In this document: positions 1 through 12,908 of the stretch, piece after piece
Layout: each line of letters starts with the position of its first letter
How positions within the stretch are numbered: position 1 is the stretch's first letter
NCBI GenBank assembly: GCA_937928405.1
Contig: CALFWZ010000156.1
Span: forward strand, 1 to 64,000
Origin: an uncultured Saprospiraceae bacterium
GTDB lineage: Bacteria; Bacteroidota; Bacteroidia; Chitinophagales; Saprospiraceae
Direction: 5' to 3'
DNA length: 64,000 nt
Position numbers and translations under genes: made by a program
The notes under the pieces: generated by a model
Told to the model about the DNA's origin: nothing
Databases searched by the model: none
Seen by the model: only the letters and a program-made list of their open reading frames with translations

Positions 1-274
1 GATTGCAGACAGCTCCAAATTCTGTGTTTTCAACCTAAATAACAATTTCAAATTTCCTGCTAACGTGAAAAAAAATTTTAAAGCAACCATTTTTAGACAT
101 TGAGGTTGATGTTGCCTGCTGCCGTCGGACAGGTTTTTGAATCCGCCTTCAGTCGAATAGGGTTTTAAATTTATTTTGTCACACTCGTATATTTGTAAAT
201 CTTTTACTGAACAGTCTCTTGATCGGATAAAAAAATGATTTTTATTTTAGAATAATCCCTTAAAATCCGTAATT

Positions 275-330
275 TTCAACAATTCAACAATTCAACAATT
301 CAACAATTCAATAATTCAATAATTCAATAA
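275..330. repeat. 8-bp tandem array, 4x TTCAACAA followed by 3x TTCAATAA, ending 1 bp before the ATG of the next gene
   Basis: Direct reading: seven contiguous 8-bp units, positions 275-330. Confidence 0.95.
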
Positions 331-331
331 T

Positions 332-1696
332 ATGACACGAGTCCTACTTACCACCGTCCTTTTACTTTTTATCACCAGCCTGCAAGCCCAAGATTATTCT
401 GCTTTCCAGAAAAAATATTGGGATTATAGAGCTCGACTTTTGGGAACTGATGGGACCGCTGGGTTTGTTTCAGTTGGCCCAGATCGTGGACAAAGCATTC
501 CTGCGGATGGTCGTAATTTTGAGACTGATTGTGAAAAAGATTGGGTGATGAAAACCCAATGTTCTACCCATCCAGGTCGTGGAAAGATGAACTGGGGTGA
601 TGCCACCGCTTTTCAAGGATTTTATCTCGCTATGCTTGCTCTGGAATACGCTAATTTATCTCGAGAAGGAAGAATCAATGAGTTAGAAGCGACCGCTCGT
701 GAATTACATTACGCTTTATCCGCAGTTATCCGTTTAGATAAAGGTGCTGAAGAAAAATTTGACTTACCTGGTCAATGGGATGGTTTCTTTTTGCGAGACG
801 ATATTCCTGTGGATTTTTATAAGGATTCCAAGGCAGAAGAAGGACTGAGATTTTTAGGAAAGGATGGAAAAAGGATCGAGTGTGTTAGTTCAGATTTTTC
901 TTGCCATAAAAATAGAGGTCCCGTTAATAGTGACAGTGGAAATTTTACCAGCCAAGACCAAGTTATTGGATTGTTTTTTGGATTTTCTTTAATTAAAAAA
1001 TTAGTGCCTAATGCATTCTATCAAGATTCTACTCAGACATTTGGAAAATTGGTTTGCGATCAAACGGAAAAAATAATGGATTTATGTCTTCGAAATAATT
1101 GGAAATTAAAAGGTCCTGATGGTATGAAAATTTCAAATAAATGGGGCGGAGATTTTCGAGGATTTAATAATTTGTTTCAAAAAATTGCGGTAAGGCTAAC
1201 AGATGCTACCTCCAAAAAAGCCTATAAAAATGGCAGTACTCGTACGGTCGGTTGGGCAGCGAGAACTACTTTTGATTGGGCCTTTTGGGCACAAGCTAGG
1301 CGCAATCATTGGCTGATACTTTCTAACATTGTCAGTTCTGGAATTTGGAATAATAAAAAAATAGCGAAACGCAGTCTTAAAAGTGATCAAGTGATGTTTG
1401 CACTGGCTTATTCCGTAGTGAATGATGTGCCACTCCATAAAAAAATAAAAAGAACTGATCTAAATGAACTCCTTGCAACAGCCCCCCCTTCGGGTCCATG
1501 CTTTGGACCAATCGATTGCGAGGCACCATCTGGTTGGTTGTCTAATAATCGTTGGGTTTATCCAAACTATAAAAAGGCTGGGAATCCTTATGGAATCCAT
1601 ATGGAATGGAATGGTATTGATTATATGCTTCTTTATAATTTATACCATTATTTATATAATCAAGATATGCCTACTTATGAGCGTGTGAGTGATTAA
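332..1696 (+). CDS. Secreted hypothetical protein
   Basis: 454 aa ORF with a clear signal peptide (MTRVLLTTVLLLFITSLQAQ); family not recognised. Confidence 0.8.
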   Translation: MTRVLLTTVLLLFITSLQAQDYSAFQKKYWDYRARLLGTDGTAGFVSVGPDRGQSIPADGRNFETDCEKDWVMKTQCSTHPGRGKMNWGDATAFQGFYLAMLALEYANLSREGRINELEATARELHYALSAVIRLDKGAEEKFDLPGQWDGFFLRDDIPVDFYKDSKAEEGLRFLGKDGKRIECVSSDFSCHKNRGPVNSDSGNFTSQDQVIGLFFGFSLIKKLVPNAFYQDSTQTFGKLVCDQTEKIMDLCLRNNWKLKGPDGMKISNKWGGDFRGFNNLFQKIAVRLTDATSKKAYKNGSTRTVGWAARTTFDWAFWAQARRNHWLILSNIVSSGIWNNKKIAKRSLKSDQVMFALAYSVVNDVPLHKKIKRTDLNELLATAPPSGPCFGPIDCEAPSGWLSNNRWVYPNYKKAGNPYGIHMEWNGIDYMLLYNLYHYLYNQDMPTYERVSD

Positions 1697-1849
1697 AAAG
1701 GTTTTAATAAAATTTTAATCTTTAACCACCGTTTAAAATTTGTAAATAGTTTTACTAAAGTATAAGTTCGATATTAAAAATAGTTGACATTATCCTATAT
1801 TGTATTTATTCTTATTTTCTAATTAGAATAGAATTTCAACTAACCTAAA

Positions 1850-4825
1850 TTGAAACAACCACCCATTAAAATTTTATGTATCCTTTTATGCTGTTGGCTA
1901 TTCAACTTGGATGGGATACCGCTTCTCAACGGCCAAGATCCCTATTATATTAACTTTAATACGAATGATGGACTTCCTAGTGTGGAAGTCTACGATATTC
2001 GAGAAGATAAGAATGGTAAATTATGGTTTACCACAGATCGAGGTGTGGCCGAATATGATGGTTATGGTTTTAAAACTTATTCTACCTTGGATAAGATGAC
2101 CAGCAATACGAATTTCAATTTTATTGAGTTAACCGATGACAATTTTTTTTTGACAGCTTATAATGGAGGATTATGTCACTATGAAAAAGGTGAGTTTAAA
2201 GAACATAAATATAACAAAGCACTAAAAGAGCAAACGAAAAGTGTCTGGATCCGAAGTTGGCTCCTTTATGAAGACTACTTGCTGTTTATACCTACTAAGG
2301 AACTGAAGTCACTTTTTGCATTTAATCTAACCAGTGGTGTTATCGAAACTCAACCAACCGTGACGCCAGAAAATTTTCATTCTAATATTCTAGAAGGAGA
2401 TATTTACCAGACAAAATTTAAGAACAAAGATATTTTTTTTATTAAATCTACGGATGAAGATAATGGTTCAGCAGTATCAATTGAAAAACAAAGGATTAAG
2501 ATTAAAGAAAATGAATATCTCATTGAATTTAAAAATAATACATTGATTTATAAGCACAATCAATTTGCACCAATCCCCAGATTAGAAGGAAAATCAATAG
2601 AATCTATTAAAAGAGAAGAAAATGGAGATTTGTGGCTTGGAACAAATAAAGGATTGTTTTATTTTCAAGAAGGGAATATTAAGGTGGCTCCTGAAGTATT
2701 TTTTGAAAATTTGACTATTAGTGCTATCCATAAAGATAAAGATGATAATTATTGGATTGCTTCTATTCAAAAAGGAATCTTTTTTGTTCCATCTTTTAAA
2801 ATAAAAGCACTACAAAATCTTCCCGAGGAAATAATTTCTGAAAAGGTTGGAGGATTTGGATTAGGATTAAAAGATTCTAATTTAATTTTGGTGACTTCTC
2901 AATGGAAAGGATTCCATATCAAGGATAGCACCTCAGTTGATGTTAATAATAGGAATAAAAAATATCATATCTATTCATTCACGCCTCCTTTTTTAAATAA
3001 AGCTGCTTTTTCTAAAACGTCAAATCTTACGTTAAGTAAGTTTAATAAATTTCGAATTGAAACGCTACCAATATCATCTGATAATTCAAGCACAATGACA
3101 ATTGGTCCCAAGTTTATTCTTAATGATAAAAGTTATATAACGCCAAATTATTCTGGGTATAGTGTTCGTTTTTTAAATGGTGATCCTTCCTTTAACTCCA
3201 CAATTCATTCTTCTTCCAAAACAAAATTTGAAAAAAGAATCACCGCAATTTTAAAAGATTCTAAAGAAAATATTTGGATCGGATCCATGGAAGGCTTGTA
3301 TCATTTCAATACGGTCGACCATGCATTTCTCTACAGCCATAATAAAGCGTCGAAGTTATTACAAACTCGAATCTCAAGCATACTTGAAATTAAGAAAGAT
3401 CATTTATGGATTAGTACTATCGGAAATGGATTACTGCATTATACGCGAGATTCTGTTTCTCAAGTAAGTACCCAAGAAGGTTTAAGCAGTAATTTGATAA
3501 ACTGTATGGAGTTAGAAAATGATTCAACCTTGTGGGTCGGTACTAATAATGGACTGAATAAAGTAAATTTTCAATTTACAGGAAAGGATATTCAAATAAA
3601 TTCGATTGAGATTTATACTAAACGTGATGGACTTTTCTCCAATTATATTAATGATATTATTTTTTGGAATGGATACTTATGGCTAGCTTTAGATAAGGAT
3701 ATAAATTATTTATCACCCTATAATTTGATTAAAAATATACAACCTCCAAAAATTTTTATTGCCTCCGTGGAAGTATCAAACCTTGATACCTTGCTTGAAG
3801 AAAATGATCAATTGGCATATAATGAAAATGATGTCAAAATCAATTTTAAAGGTATCTGTTATAACAAGCCTTTTAATAAAACCTTTTATAGATATAAACT
3901 GCTGCGAGATAATAAAGAGAATGATTGGTTTCATACGAATGATGTTTCGGCACAATTTCTTGATCTACCTTCTGGCTCATATCGTTTTATTGTAGACGCT
4001 AGAAATAAGAACGGAGAATGGTCCCTTTCGCCTGCCAGTTTTAGTTTTGAGATTGCTGCTCACTTTTCTACCACGCTTTGGTTTAAGTCATTGATTCTTT
4101 TAGGTTTATTAGGGATTTTGGGATTGTTTTTTTGGTACAGATACAGAGCCTTAGTACGAGAAAAAGCCTTGCAAGGCGCCTTATTTCGTTCTAAAAATGC
4201 TGAATTATCGGCCCTTAGAAATCAAATGAATCCTCACTTTGTTTTTAATTCCTTAAACTCAATACAAAATTATATTTTTAATAAGGATGTGGAACAAGCT
4301 AATTTTTATTTATCTAATTTTTCAAAATTGATGAGAGATAGTTTAGAGTTGTCTAAGTTAGATTTTATTACAATGAAAAAGGAAATTGATTTTATCCGTA
4401 ATTATTTGGAATTGGAACAGATGAGGTTTCCTGATAAGTTTATTTTTGAGATTAAAGTAGATCAAGCACTTGATCAAGCATTTATTCTTATTCCTCCACT
4501 TATCATTCAACCGATTTTAGAAAATTCTATAAAACATGGATTTAGACATATTGACTATACAGGAAAGCTTTCTATAAAATTTCAGAAAACGGAAAAAGAT
4601 AATCTAATTAGAATCAGAATTGAGGACAACGGAAAAGGGATGCTAACAGAACAACGACAGAGAGAATCTGAAGGTTTTACTTCCCATGGAATGGGAATTA
4701 TCAAAGAGCGAATAAATCTTTTTAACTATAATTCTCCAAAGAACAATTCTTCTTTTGTTTACGGTAACAAAAAAGAAGCGAAAGGTTTTTATTCAGAATT
4801 AATACTTCCTCTAAAAAACGACTAA
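1850..4825 (+). CDS. Two-component regulator propeller sensor histidine kinase (LytS/His_kinase type)
   Basis: Signal peptide, propeller repeats (DGLPSVEVYDIREDKNGKLWFTT, LWVGTNNGLN), Y_Y_Y-like domain, TM segment, His-kinase box RNQMNPHFVFNSLNSIQNYI; TTG start. Confidence 0.93.
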   Translation: MKQPPIKILCILLCCWLFNLDGIPLLNGQDPYYINFNTNDGLPSVEVYDIREDKNGKLWFTTDRGVAEYDGYGFKTYSTLDKMTSNTNFNFIELTDDNFFLTAYNGGLCHYEKGEFKEHKYNKALKEQTKSVWIRSWLLYEDYLLFIPTKELKSLFAFNLTSGVIETQPTVTPENFHSNILEGDIYQTKFKNKDIFFIKSTDEDNGSAVSIEKQRIKIKENEYLIEFKNNTLIYKHNQFAPIPRLEGKSIESIKREENGDLWLGTNKGLFYFQEGNIKVAPEVFFENLTISAIHKDKDDNYWIASIQKGIFFVPSFKIKALQNLPEEIISEKVGGFGLGLKDSNLILVTSQWKGFHIKDSTSVDVNNRNKKYHIYSFTPPFLNKAAFSKTSNLTLSKFNKFRIETLPISSDNSSTMTIGPKFILNDKSYITPNYSGYSVRFLNGDPSFNSTIHSSSKTKFEKRITAILKDSKENIWIGSMEGLYHFNTVDHAFLYSHNKASKLLQTRISSILEIKKDHLWISTIGNGLLHYTRDSVSQVSTQEGLSSNLINCMELENDSTLWVGTNNGLNKVNFQFTGKDIQINSIEIYTKRDGLFSNYINDIIFWNGYLWLALDKDINYLSPYNLIKNIQPPKIFIASVEVSNLDTLLEENDQLAYNENDVKINFKGICYNKPFNKTFYRYKLLRDNKENDWFHTNDVSAQFLDLPSGSYRFIVDARNKNGEWSLSPASFSFEIAAHFSTTLWFKSLILLGLLGILGLFFWYRYRALVREKALQGALFRSKNAELSALRNQMNPHFVFNSLNSIQNYIFNKDVEQANFYLSNFSKLMRDSLELSKLDFITMKKEIDFIRNYLELEQMRFPDKFIFEIKVDQALDQAFILIPPLIIQPILENSIKHGFRHIDYTGKLSIKFQKTEKDNLIRIRIEDNGKGMLTEQRQRESEGFTSHGMGIIKERINLFNYNSPKNNSSFVYGNKKEAKGFYSELILPLKND

Positions 4826-4828
4826 CCT

Positions 4829-5572
4829 ATGCTAAAAGTAATAATAATAGAAGATGAACGAAATAGTAGAGAATTACTTTCTAATATGATTAAACATTAT
4901 TGTGAAGGCATCGAATTGATTGGTGAGGCAATTGATGTCCAAACTGGTGTAGCGTTAATTAAAGAAAAACTCCCTGATCTGGTATTACTAGATATAGAAA
5001 TTAAGGGAGGTACAGGCTTTGATGTATTAGATCAGTTAAAAGACATTCCTTTCTCCGTTATATTTGTAACAGGGTACGATCAATATGCTATCAAGGCGAT
5101 TAAGTATGCGGCTTTAGATTATATTTTGAAACCTATTGATTTAAGAGAACTGAGAGCCGCCATCAAAAGAGCTAAAGAACAATTAAACTTCGTTCGGCAA
5201 AAACGTCAATTTTTGTTGGACTCTAAAAAAGAAGAAGATACTGATTTAACAAAAATCGTGTTAAGTGATCGCGATCAATATTCTATTCTAAATTTTGCTG
5301 AAATTATTTATTTAAAAGCAAGCGGAGGTTACGTTGAATTTGTTTTGGAAAAAGGATTTAAAAAAATAGCTTCCTATTCCTTAAAACATTACGAATCTTT
5401 GTTGCCAGAAACCATTTTCTTTCGTATTCATCATTCTTACCTAATTAATTTAACAAAGGTGGAAGGCTTTGAAAGTGGCAGAACAGGTAAGGTGAAATTA
5501 AAAGGTGGTCACTTGCTCGGTATTGCTGCCAGACGTAAAGTTGAATTTACAAAAAAAATAAAATCCTTCTAA
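4829..5572 (+). CDS. LytTR-family response regulator
   Basis: Receiver domain (LPDLVLLDIEI, K at ILKPID) plus C-terminal LytTR domain; 3 bp after the kinase gene. Confidence 0.95.
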   Translation: MLKVIIIEDERNSRELLSNMIKHYCEGIELIGEAIDVQTGVALIKEKLPDLVLLDIEIKGGTGFDVLDQLKDIPFSVIFVTGYDQYAIKAIKYAALDYILKPIDLRELRAAIKRAKEQLNFVRQKRQFLLDSKKEEDTDLTKIVLSDRDQYSILNFAEIIYLKASGGYVEFVLEKGFKKIASYSLKHYESLLPETIFFRIHHSYLINLTKVEGFESGRTGKVKLKGGHLLGIAARRKVEFTKKIKSF

Positions 5573-5663
5573 GTTATATTTATCGCCGTAATTGATAACT
5601 AACTTTTAGATCAAAGTCTATAAAATATTTCAACTGTTTTCCCAGGCTAAGAAAACTACACCT

Positions 5664-5702
5664 GAGCGGTTAAGGAAATTTTCCTTAACCGCTCAATTTT
5701 TT
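5664..5702 (+). terminator. Rho-independent terminator after the two-component operon
   Basis: GAGCGGTTAAGGAAA/TTTCCTTAACCGCTC perfect stem followed by a T-run. Confidence 0.9.
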
Positions 5703-5890
5703 TAATTATCTATCATCTGTTTGGAATTAAATTTTTACCCTGTCATTAGATAGAAGGAGTATCCAATATCACGAGTATAAAAGAATACTACACACTTAAT
5801 GTTTTAGATGTAAAAGGATTTTGTAATTCTAAAATTGATCCGCATTATTACTGCTGACAATTAGTATTTCCTTGAATCAAAATCATTTTT

Positions 5891-8422
5891 ATGAAAAAAA
5901 TAAATGTATTCCTCAAGTTTTTTCTTTTACTTCTTTTTTTTATTTCAAATATCCATTTGCTTTTAGCTCAAAATGTTTGTGACAGAGAATTTGTCATTAC
6001 CGTAAGTTATGATGATTTCGATGAGTGCCCAACTGAAATTTGTCTCATGGAAGTCGTGTTCAATAGTATGTCGGGTACAACTGAATTAATTAATGTTTCT
6101 AATGTAATTGCCATCGATTGGTCTGCGGCAGGACAATCAATTGAACTAGCACCTTTCCAGAGTGATTGTGTAGATGAAGAAACCTTACAAGCTTTTCAGG
6201 GGGAAACTTTTACAGTCACGACTACTTACTTTGTTTTTACTAATATTATAGAGCAGTGTACGGCAACAGTGACTTATACCATGGACTGTGATCCAGGTTG
6301 CGAAGAAATAGGCTCCAGTTTTAATCTTGATGGATCATTTGATAATTGGCAAGTATTTGAAAATGGTATTGGAGATGTAGGAGCTACACTAAGCATAGTT
6401 GAACAAAGTCCTCACTCATTGGATGGTACTCCATTTTTAAGCGTTAGGGATAATTCTAGACCTACTTCTTGGGTCTTTAACGAAGTAGACTTTGTTGGAA
6501 TAAATTGCGGTACTTTATGCTTTGACCTTAACATATCAGAACATAAGCAAGGAAATGAAGATTTTACAAATCCTCAAGTAATTCTATATGCAGGGAATGC
6601 AGAATGGTTAGATACGGATCTTAACGCTACACCACCAGAAGGAATGATAATTGGAACTACCGTAGAAGCTACCTTTACTGCTGATATTCAAATGAATGAT
6701 CTAACTGGTCCTGCCACGATTTGTACAGAAATATTTGAGGCTACAAATTCTTTACCTCCAGGTTGGGCAATTACCGGCGGTGATAATGTTCCCATCGATC
6801 CCATCGATGCTTGGAACACTTTACTAGCGGATGTAACAGGTTTAGCCTTAAAACCTGAAGTCGTAGATATTGCAGGAGAAGTCTTTAATTATGATAATAT
6901 TTGTTTTGATCCTTGTCTAGAACCTTGTGATGAGAGAACATTCGTTGTTGAGCCTTTATTTTATGTGAATGGATGTTTGGATTTATTGTGTCTAAGGGAA
7001 GAAGTGGATGGAATGCTGGTAGGTAATCCTGTATGGCCAATTGAATGGTCTTTGCTTGACGATGGAACGATTCTTAATACCACAGGTTTGTGTATAGGTG
7101 ATGAAGAAAATTTTGAAGGTGAGACGGTTGTGGTTACATTTAATTATGATGGCAATGGTGATGGAGCCAATGAATGTGAACAAACCATAGTTTTTGATGC
7201 ACCAACTTGTAATCTCTGTAATGGAACAGATTTTAATGATGGTACGGAGATGAATTGGCAGGCTTTTACCAATAGCTTTGGAATCCTTGGCGCTGTAGTA
7301 GTAAACGAACAAGATGCTAATAATAATTTTGATGGTACCCCTTTTTTAGAAGTTACAGACGATACTGGAGCTTCTTCCATATTTAATGACCAAGATTTTT
7401 TGAATATTAATGAGGGTATGCTTTGTTTTGATATTGAGGTGATGCACGACTTAGGTGGGGCATACACTCCAAATATTAGCATATATTCAGGAGTCATGCC
7501 AGACGGAATAATCTTGGAGGCCACCTTTACAGCTAATTTCACCATGGATGAAAATAGTGGACAAGTAAACTTTTGTGCACCAATTCTAGCTGCGAATACT
7601 TCATTACCTCAGGGGATCCAAGGAAGTTGGAGTATTACCCAAGGAACAGGAGATGATATATTGGATTGGAATAATTTAATTGACAATAATGATGGTATTG
7701 CCCTCAATCCAGATTTTGTTTTTGGAAAAGGGGAAGTGATTCGATATGATAATTTTTGCTTTACGCCTTGTACAAGTCCTGATGCCAATTGTCCTACGGA
7801 ACCAAGTTGTAATTGTAATAATCTAACAAATAATTGCTTAGACCTAGAGATAGTTGATACGCCACAGGGTTGTGGAACGTTAACTGCAGAAATTATGGAA
7901 GAATGTTTAGCTGCTACTCCTTGTTGGGATCAAATTGATTGGAGAGTGGAACTTGGAGGAGGTTTTGTACAAAATTTTATTGATCATGGTAGTGAACTTT
8001 CATTTGATTTCCCACAACTTGGATTTCCTAGTTTTACGGTAGTTATTACCGTCAATGTACACTTAACAAATGGAGAAGTTTGCCCGCTTGGTACACGATT
8101 TACCCGGGATTGTAGCTACCAATTTAAGCCAAGAGGCGGTAGACGCGACAGCTCGAATGATACGGATCAATTAAGTGAGAAAATTCGGCTTTTCCCTAAT
8201 CCAGCTCGAACGGAGAGTTCTATTTACAATCCTTTTGATCGAGTAGTAGTAGCCCAAGTCTATAACACGAGTGGACAAGAGTTACGCTCTATCAACTTAT
8301 CTCCAAATTCTACGAAAAGGTTAGGGCTTACTGATTATGCAAACGGTGTTTATTTTGTACATTTCACCGATCAGATTTCCAATGAATATCTGTCAACTGA
8401 AAAATTGATTTTGGTGGAATAA
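5891..8422 (+). CDS. Large secreted protein with duplicated lectin/laminin-B-like domains and a T9SS type A sorting domain
   Basis: Signal peptide; two related internal blocks (GSFDNWQVFENG..DGTPFLSVRDN and GTEMNWQAFTNS..DGTPFLEVTDD); C-terminal IRLFPNPA..GVYFVHF. Confidence 0.85.
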   Translation: MKKINVFLKFFLLLLFFISNIHLLLAQNVCDREFVITVSYDDFDECPTEICLMEVVFNSMSGTTELINVSNVIAIDWSAAGQSIELAPFQSDCVDEETLQAFQGETFTVTTTYFVFTNIIEQCTATVTYTMDCDPGCEEIGSSFNLDGSFDNWQVFENGIGDVGATLSIVEQSPHSLDGTPFLSVRDNSRPTSWVFNEVDFVGINCGTLCFDLNISEHKQGNEDFTNPQVILYAGNAEWLDTDLNATPPEGMIIGTTVEATFTADIQMNDLTGPATICTEIFEATNSLPPGWAITGGDNVPIDPIDAWNTLLADVTGLALKPEVVDIAGEVFNYDNICFDPCLEPCDERTFVVEPLFYVNGCLDLLCLREEVDGMLVGNPVWPIEWSLLDDGTILNTTGLCIGDEENFEGETVVVTFNYDGNGDGANECEQTIVFDAPTCNLCNGTDFNDGTEMNWQAFTNSFGILGAVVVNEQDANNNFDGTPFLEVTDDTGASSIFNDQDFLNINEGMLCFDIEVMHDLGGAYTPNISIYSGVMPDGIILEATFTANFTMDENSGQVNFCAPILAANTSLPQGIQGSWSITQGTGDDILDWNNLIDNNDGIALNPDFVFGKGEVIRYDNFCFTPCTSPDANCPTEPSCNCNNLTNNCLDLEIVDTPQGCGTLTAEIMEECLAATPCWDQIDWRVELGGGFVQNFIDHGSELSFDFPQLGFPSFTVVITVNVHLTNGEVCPLGTRFTRDCSYQFKPRGGRRDSSNDTDQLSEKIRLFPNPARTESSIYNPFDRVVVAQVYNTSGQELRSINLSPNSTKRLGLTDYANGVYFVHFTDQISNEYLSTEKLILVE

Positions 8423-8449
8423 GAGAACCTAAAACGAAAGTCATACAGA

Positions 8450-8486
8450 TGGAGTAGTATAGAAATATGCTGCTCCTCTTTTTTAT
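8450..8486 (+). terminator. Rho-independent terminator
   Basis: GGAGTAGTATA gaaa TATGCTGCTCC then T-rich tract. Confidence 0.7.
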
Positions 8487-8498
8487 GCTTCTTGAATT

Positions 8499-8960
8499 TT
8501 ATTCCAAATCTTCGGATAGCTTATTTCTCTTTCGATTCCTAATAAAAATTATCGCCATCATGCCAGTTAACAGAAATATAAAAATTAGAAGAATAATACT
8601 TAATGGGTTGTTAGTTTCCCATACCGACAAGGAAAATAATGAAAGAAAACTAATCCAAATTGGATAAGAACCGAGTAGTAAAAGAAAAACTATATCAAGT
8701 AATTCATCTCGATTAAAAGACCAATTATTACCAGGCCATGAAAATCCCACAAAAATCCAAAGGAATAAGAAACTCCAGAAACGACTTATTACCAAAGCGT
8801 GGAAAACAAAAAAAAGTAGGAAGACTATTTTTATTAGGATGGGAAGTTTAACATAAATTAGATCAAGCCCATATTTCGTAAATGGATAAGAAATTAAAAA
8901 TGCCATGATAATTAGTCTAGGAATAGCAAAATAAAAACCGAATAAAAAAACGTTTCTCAT
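8499..8960 (-). CDS. Small integral membrane protein, hypothetical
   Basis: 153 aa hydrophobic ORF with several TM segments, convergent to the preceding gene. Confidence 0.6.
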   Translation of the reverse strand: MRNVFLFGFYFAIPRLIIMAFLISYPFTKYGLDLIYVKLPILIKIVFLLFFVFHALVISRFWSFLFLWIFVGFSWPGNNWSFNRDELLDIVFLLLLGSYPIWISFLSLFSLSVWETNNPLSIILLIFIFLLTGMMAIIFIRNRKRNKLSEDLE

Positions 8961-9175
8961 AATTCTTTTTTACAAAAATCTTTCTTTTATCCATTGTGCA
9001 CCATGAACTTAGGTTAAGAAATTAATTTTCATAAAATCTAAAGAATTTTATCCAATGCTTAATCTTTATCAAGGAAAGGCAATATTTAAAATCAACAAAA
9101 ACTATTCAAAATCAATACAAAATAGTCTCTTTCTATAATGGAATAGGATAATTCAATGCCAATTCCCCCAATTAA

Positions 9176-11446
<2,271 letters not shown>

Positions 11447-11477
11447 TTTTGATGAAATTTTAGTGAATGATATTTAG

Positions 11478-11504
11478 AAGGCGACCCACACGGGTCGCCT
11501 TTAT
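11478..11504 (+). terminator. Rho-independent terminator after katG
   Basis: AAGGCGACCC acac GGGTCGCCTT. Confidence 0.85.
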
Positions 11505-11583
11505 CATTAATATCAAATAAACTTTCTGTCTTAGCGTCTTAGTGGCAAAATTAATTTACTTTGCATCTTAAATTAAAAATACT

Positions 11584-12792
11584 ATGACCCACTATCCACA
11601 GCTAAAGATAAAAGACGACCGGCTACCTGCTATTCAACGACGCCATCCCTGGATTTTTTCTAGAGGGATCCTCAAACACGATCCAATTGAAGATGGGGAA
11701 ATAGTTGAAATCATTTCTCGTAAAGGACATTTTCAGGCCATTGGACTTTATCAAAATGGTAGTATCATGGTCCGGGTTTTAACTTTTATTCAAGAAGCAA
11801 TAAATGATGAATTTTGGTTGGATAAAATAAAAGAAGCTTATGATTTGCGTATAAAATTGGGAATCATTTCTGATCAAACCAATGCCTATAGACTCTTACA
11901 CGGGGAGGGTGACGGGCTGCCGGGATTAGTGGTGGATATCTATGCATCGGTGGCCGTCATTCAATGTCATGCCATCGGAATGCATCGCCAATTACCTGCT
12001 ATTCAGCGTGCATTAGAAAAGATTTTAGGCGATAAGGTTACCACCATTTATGATAAAAGTAAAAATACCTTACCAGAAAAGTACGGTAGCACACTGACCA
12101 ATCGACCCATCAAAGGAACGGCAACCGACACCGAAATTTTAGAGAATGGACACCGCTTTTACGTGGATTTAATTACTGGCCAAAAGACTGGCTTTTTCCT
12201 CGACCAACGGGATAATAGAGCCATCCTAAGTCGGTTTTCTAAAAATAAAACAGTTTTGAATTTGTATTGTTACACAGGAGGATTTTCAATCTATGCCCTG
12301 GAAGCAGGAGCTAAAAAGGTTTTAAGTATTGATGCTTCCAAAACGGCGATTGCCTTACTAGAAAAAAATATTGCATTGACAGAACAATCAGACCGACACG
12401 AATCGTTAGTGCAAGATGTGAATCGATACCTAAAAGAAATCCCAGTTGGCGTGTATGATACGATCATCGTTGATCCTCCCGCTTTCGCTAAAAGTGTTCG
12501 GAAAAAGCACAATGCCATTCAAGCTTATAAAAGAGTCAATAGTATGGCCCTTCAAAAACTTAAACCAGGTGGTACCTTGTTTACGTTCTCGTGTTCTCAA
12601 GTAATTGACCAACAACTATTTTATAATACCATAACCGCTGCCGCAATTGATGCTGGCCGGAATTGCCGAGTCATCCGTCATCTGTCACAAGGAGCAGATC
12701 ATCCAGTTAATATATTTCATCCTGAAGGGAAATATTTAAAAGGGTTGGTATTAGTGGTGGAAGATACCAGGAAAGTGGACCGGCTGCTATAG
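11584..12792 (+). CDS. rlmI: Class I SAM-dependent rRNA methyltransferase (RlmI-like)
   Basis: N-terminal PUA-like region RHPWIFSRGI, GEGDGLPGLVVDIY, KTGFFLDQRDNR, NLYCYTGGFSIYA, VDPPAFAKS. Confidence 0.88.
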   Translation: MTHYPQLKIKDDRLPAIQRRHPWIFSRGILKHDPIEDGEIVEIISRKGHFQAIGLYQNGSIMVRVLTFIQEAINDEFWLDKIKEAYDLRIKLGIISDQTNAYRLLHGEGDGLPGLVVDIYASVAVIQCHAIGMHRQLPAIQRALEKILGDKVTTIYDKSKNTLPEKYGSTLTNRPIKGTATDTEILENGHRFYVDLITGQKTGFFLDQRDNRAILSRFSKNKTVLNLYCYTGGFSIYALEAGAKKVLSIDASKTAIALLEKNIALTEQSDRHESLVQDVNRYLKEIPVGVYDTIIVDPPAFAKSVRKKHNAIQAYKRVNSMALQKLKPGGTLFTFSCSQVIDQQLFYNTITAAAIDAGRNCRVIRHLSQGADHPVNIFHPEGKYLKGLVLVVEDTRKVDRLL

Positions 12793-12908
12793 TACTTTAG
12801 AATATAGTTTTGCTTGTTCGAATTTTTAATATCATTTTAATTTGATAATTTTATCAACTCGCAGCCGACCCGGATCGTTTAAATAACTACTGTCTTAATT
12901 AATTGATT

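Noticed and set aside
275-330. 8-bp arrays (also 28371-28448 and 46698-46761) as CRISPR arrays
   Set aside because: Units are contiguous with no spacers, the repeat is only 8 bp, and no cas genes are present.
6992-7545. Minus-strand ORFs of 106 and 133 aa inside the T9SS gene
   Set aside because: Antisense shadow ORFs within a well-supported coding region; composition not protein-like.
8467-8667. Plus-strand 66-aa ORF
   Set aside because: Overlaps a better minus-strand membrane-protein ORF and starts inside a terminator hairpin.
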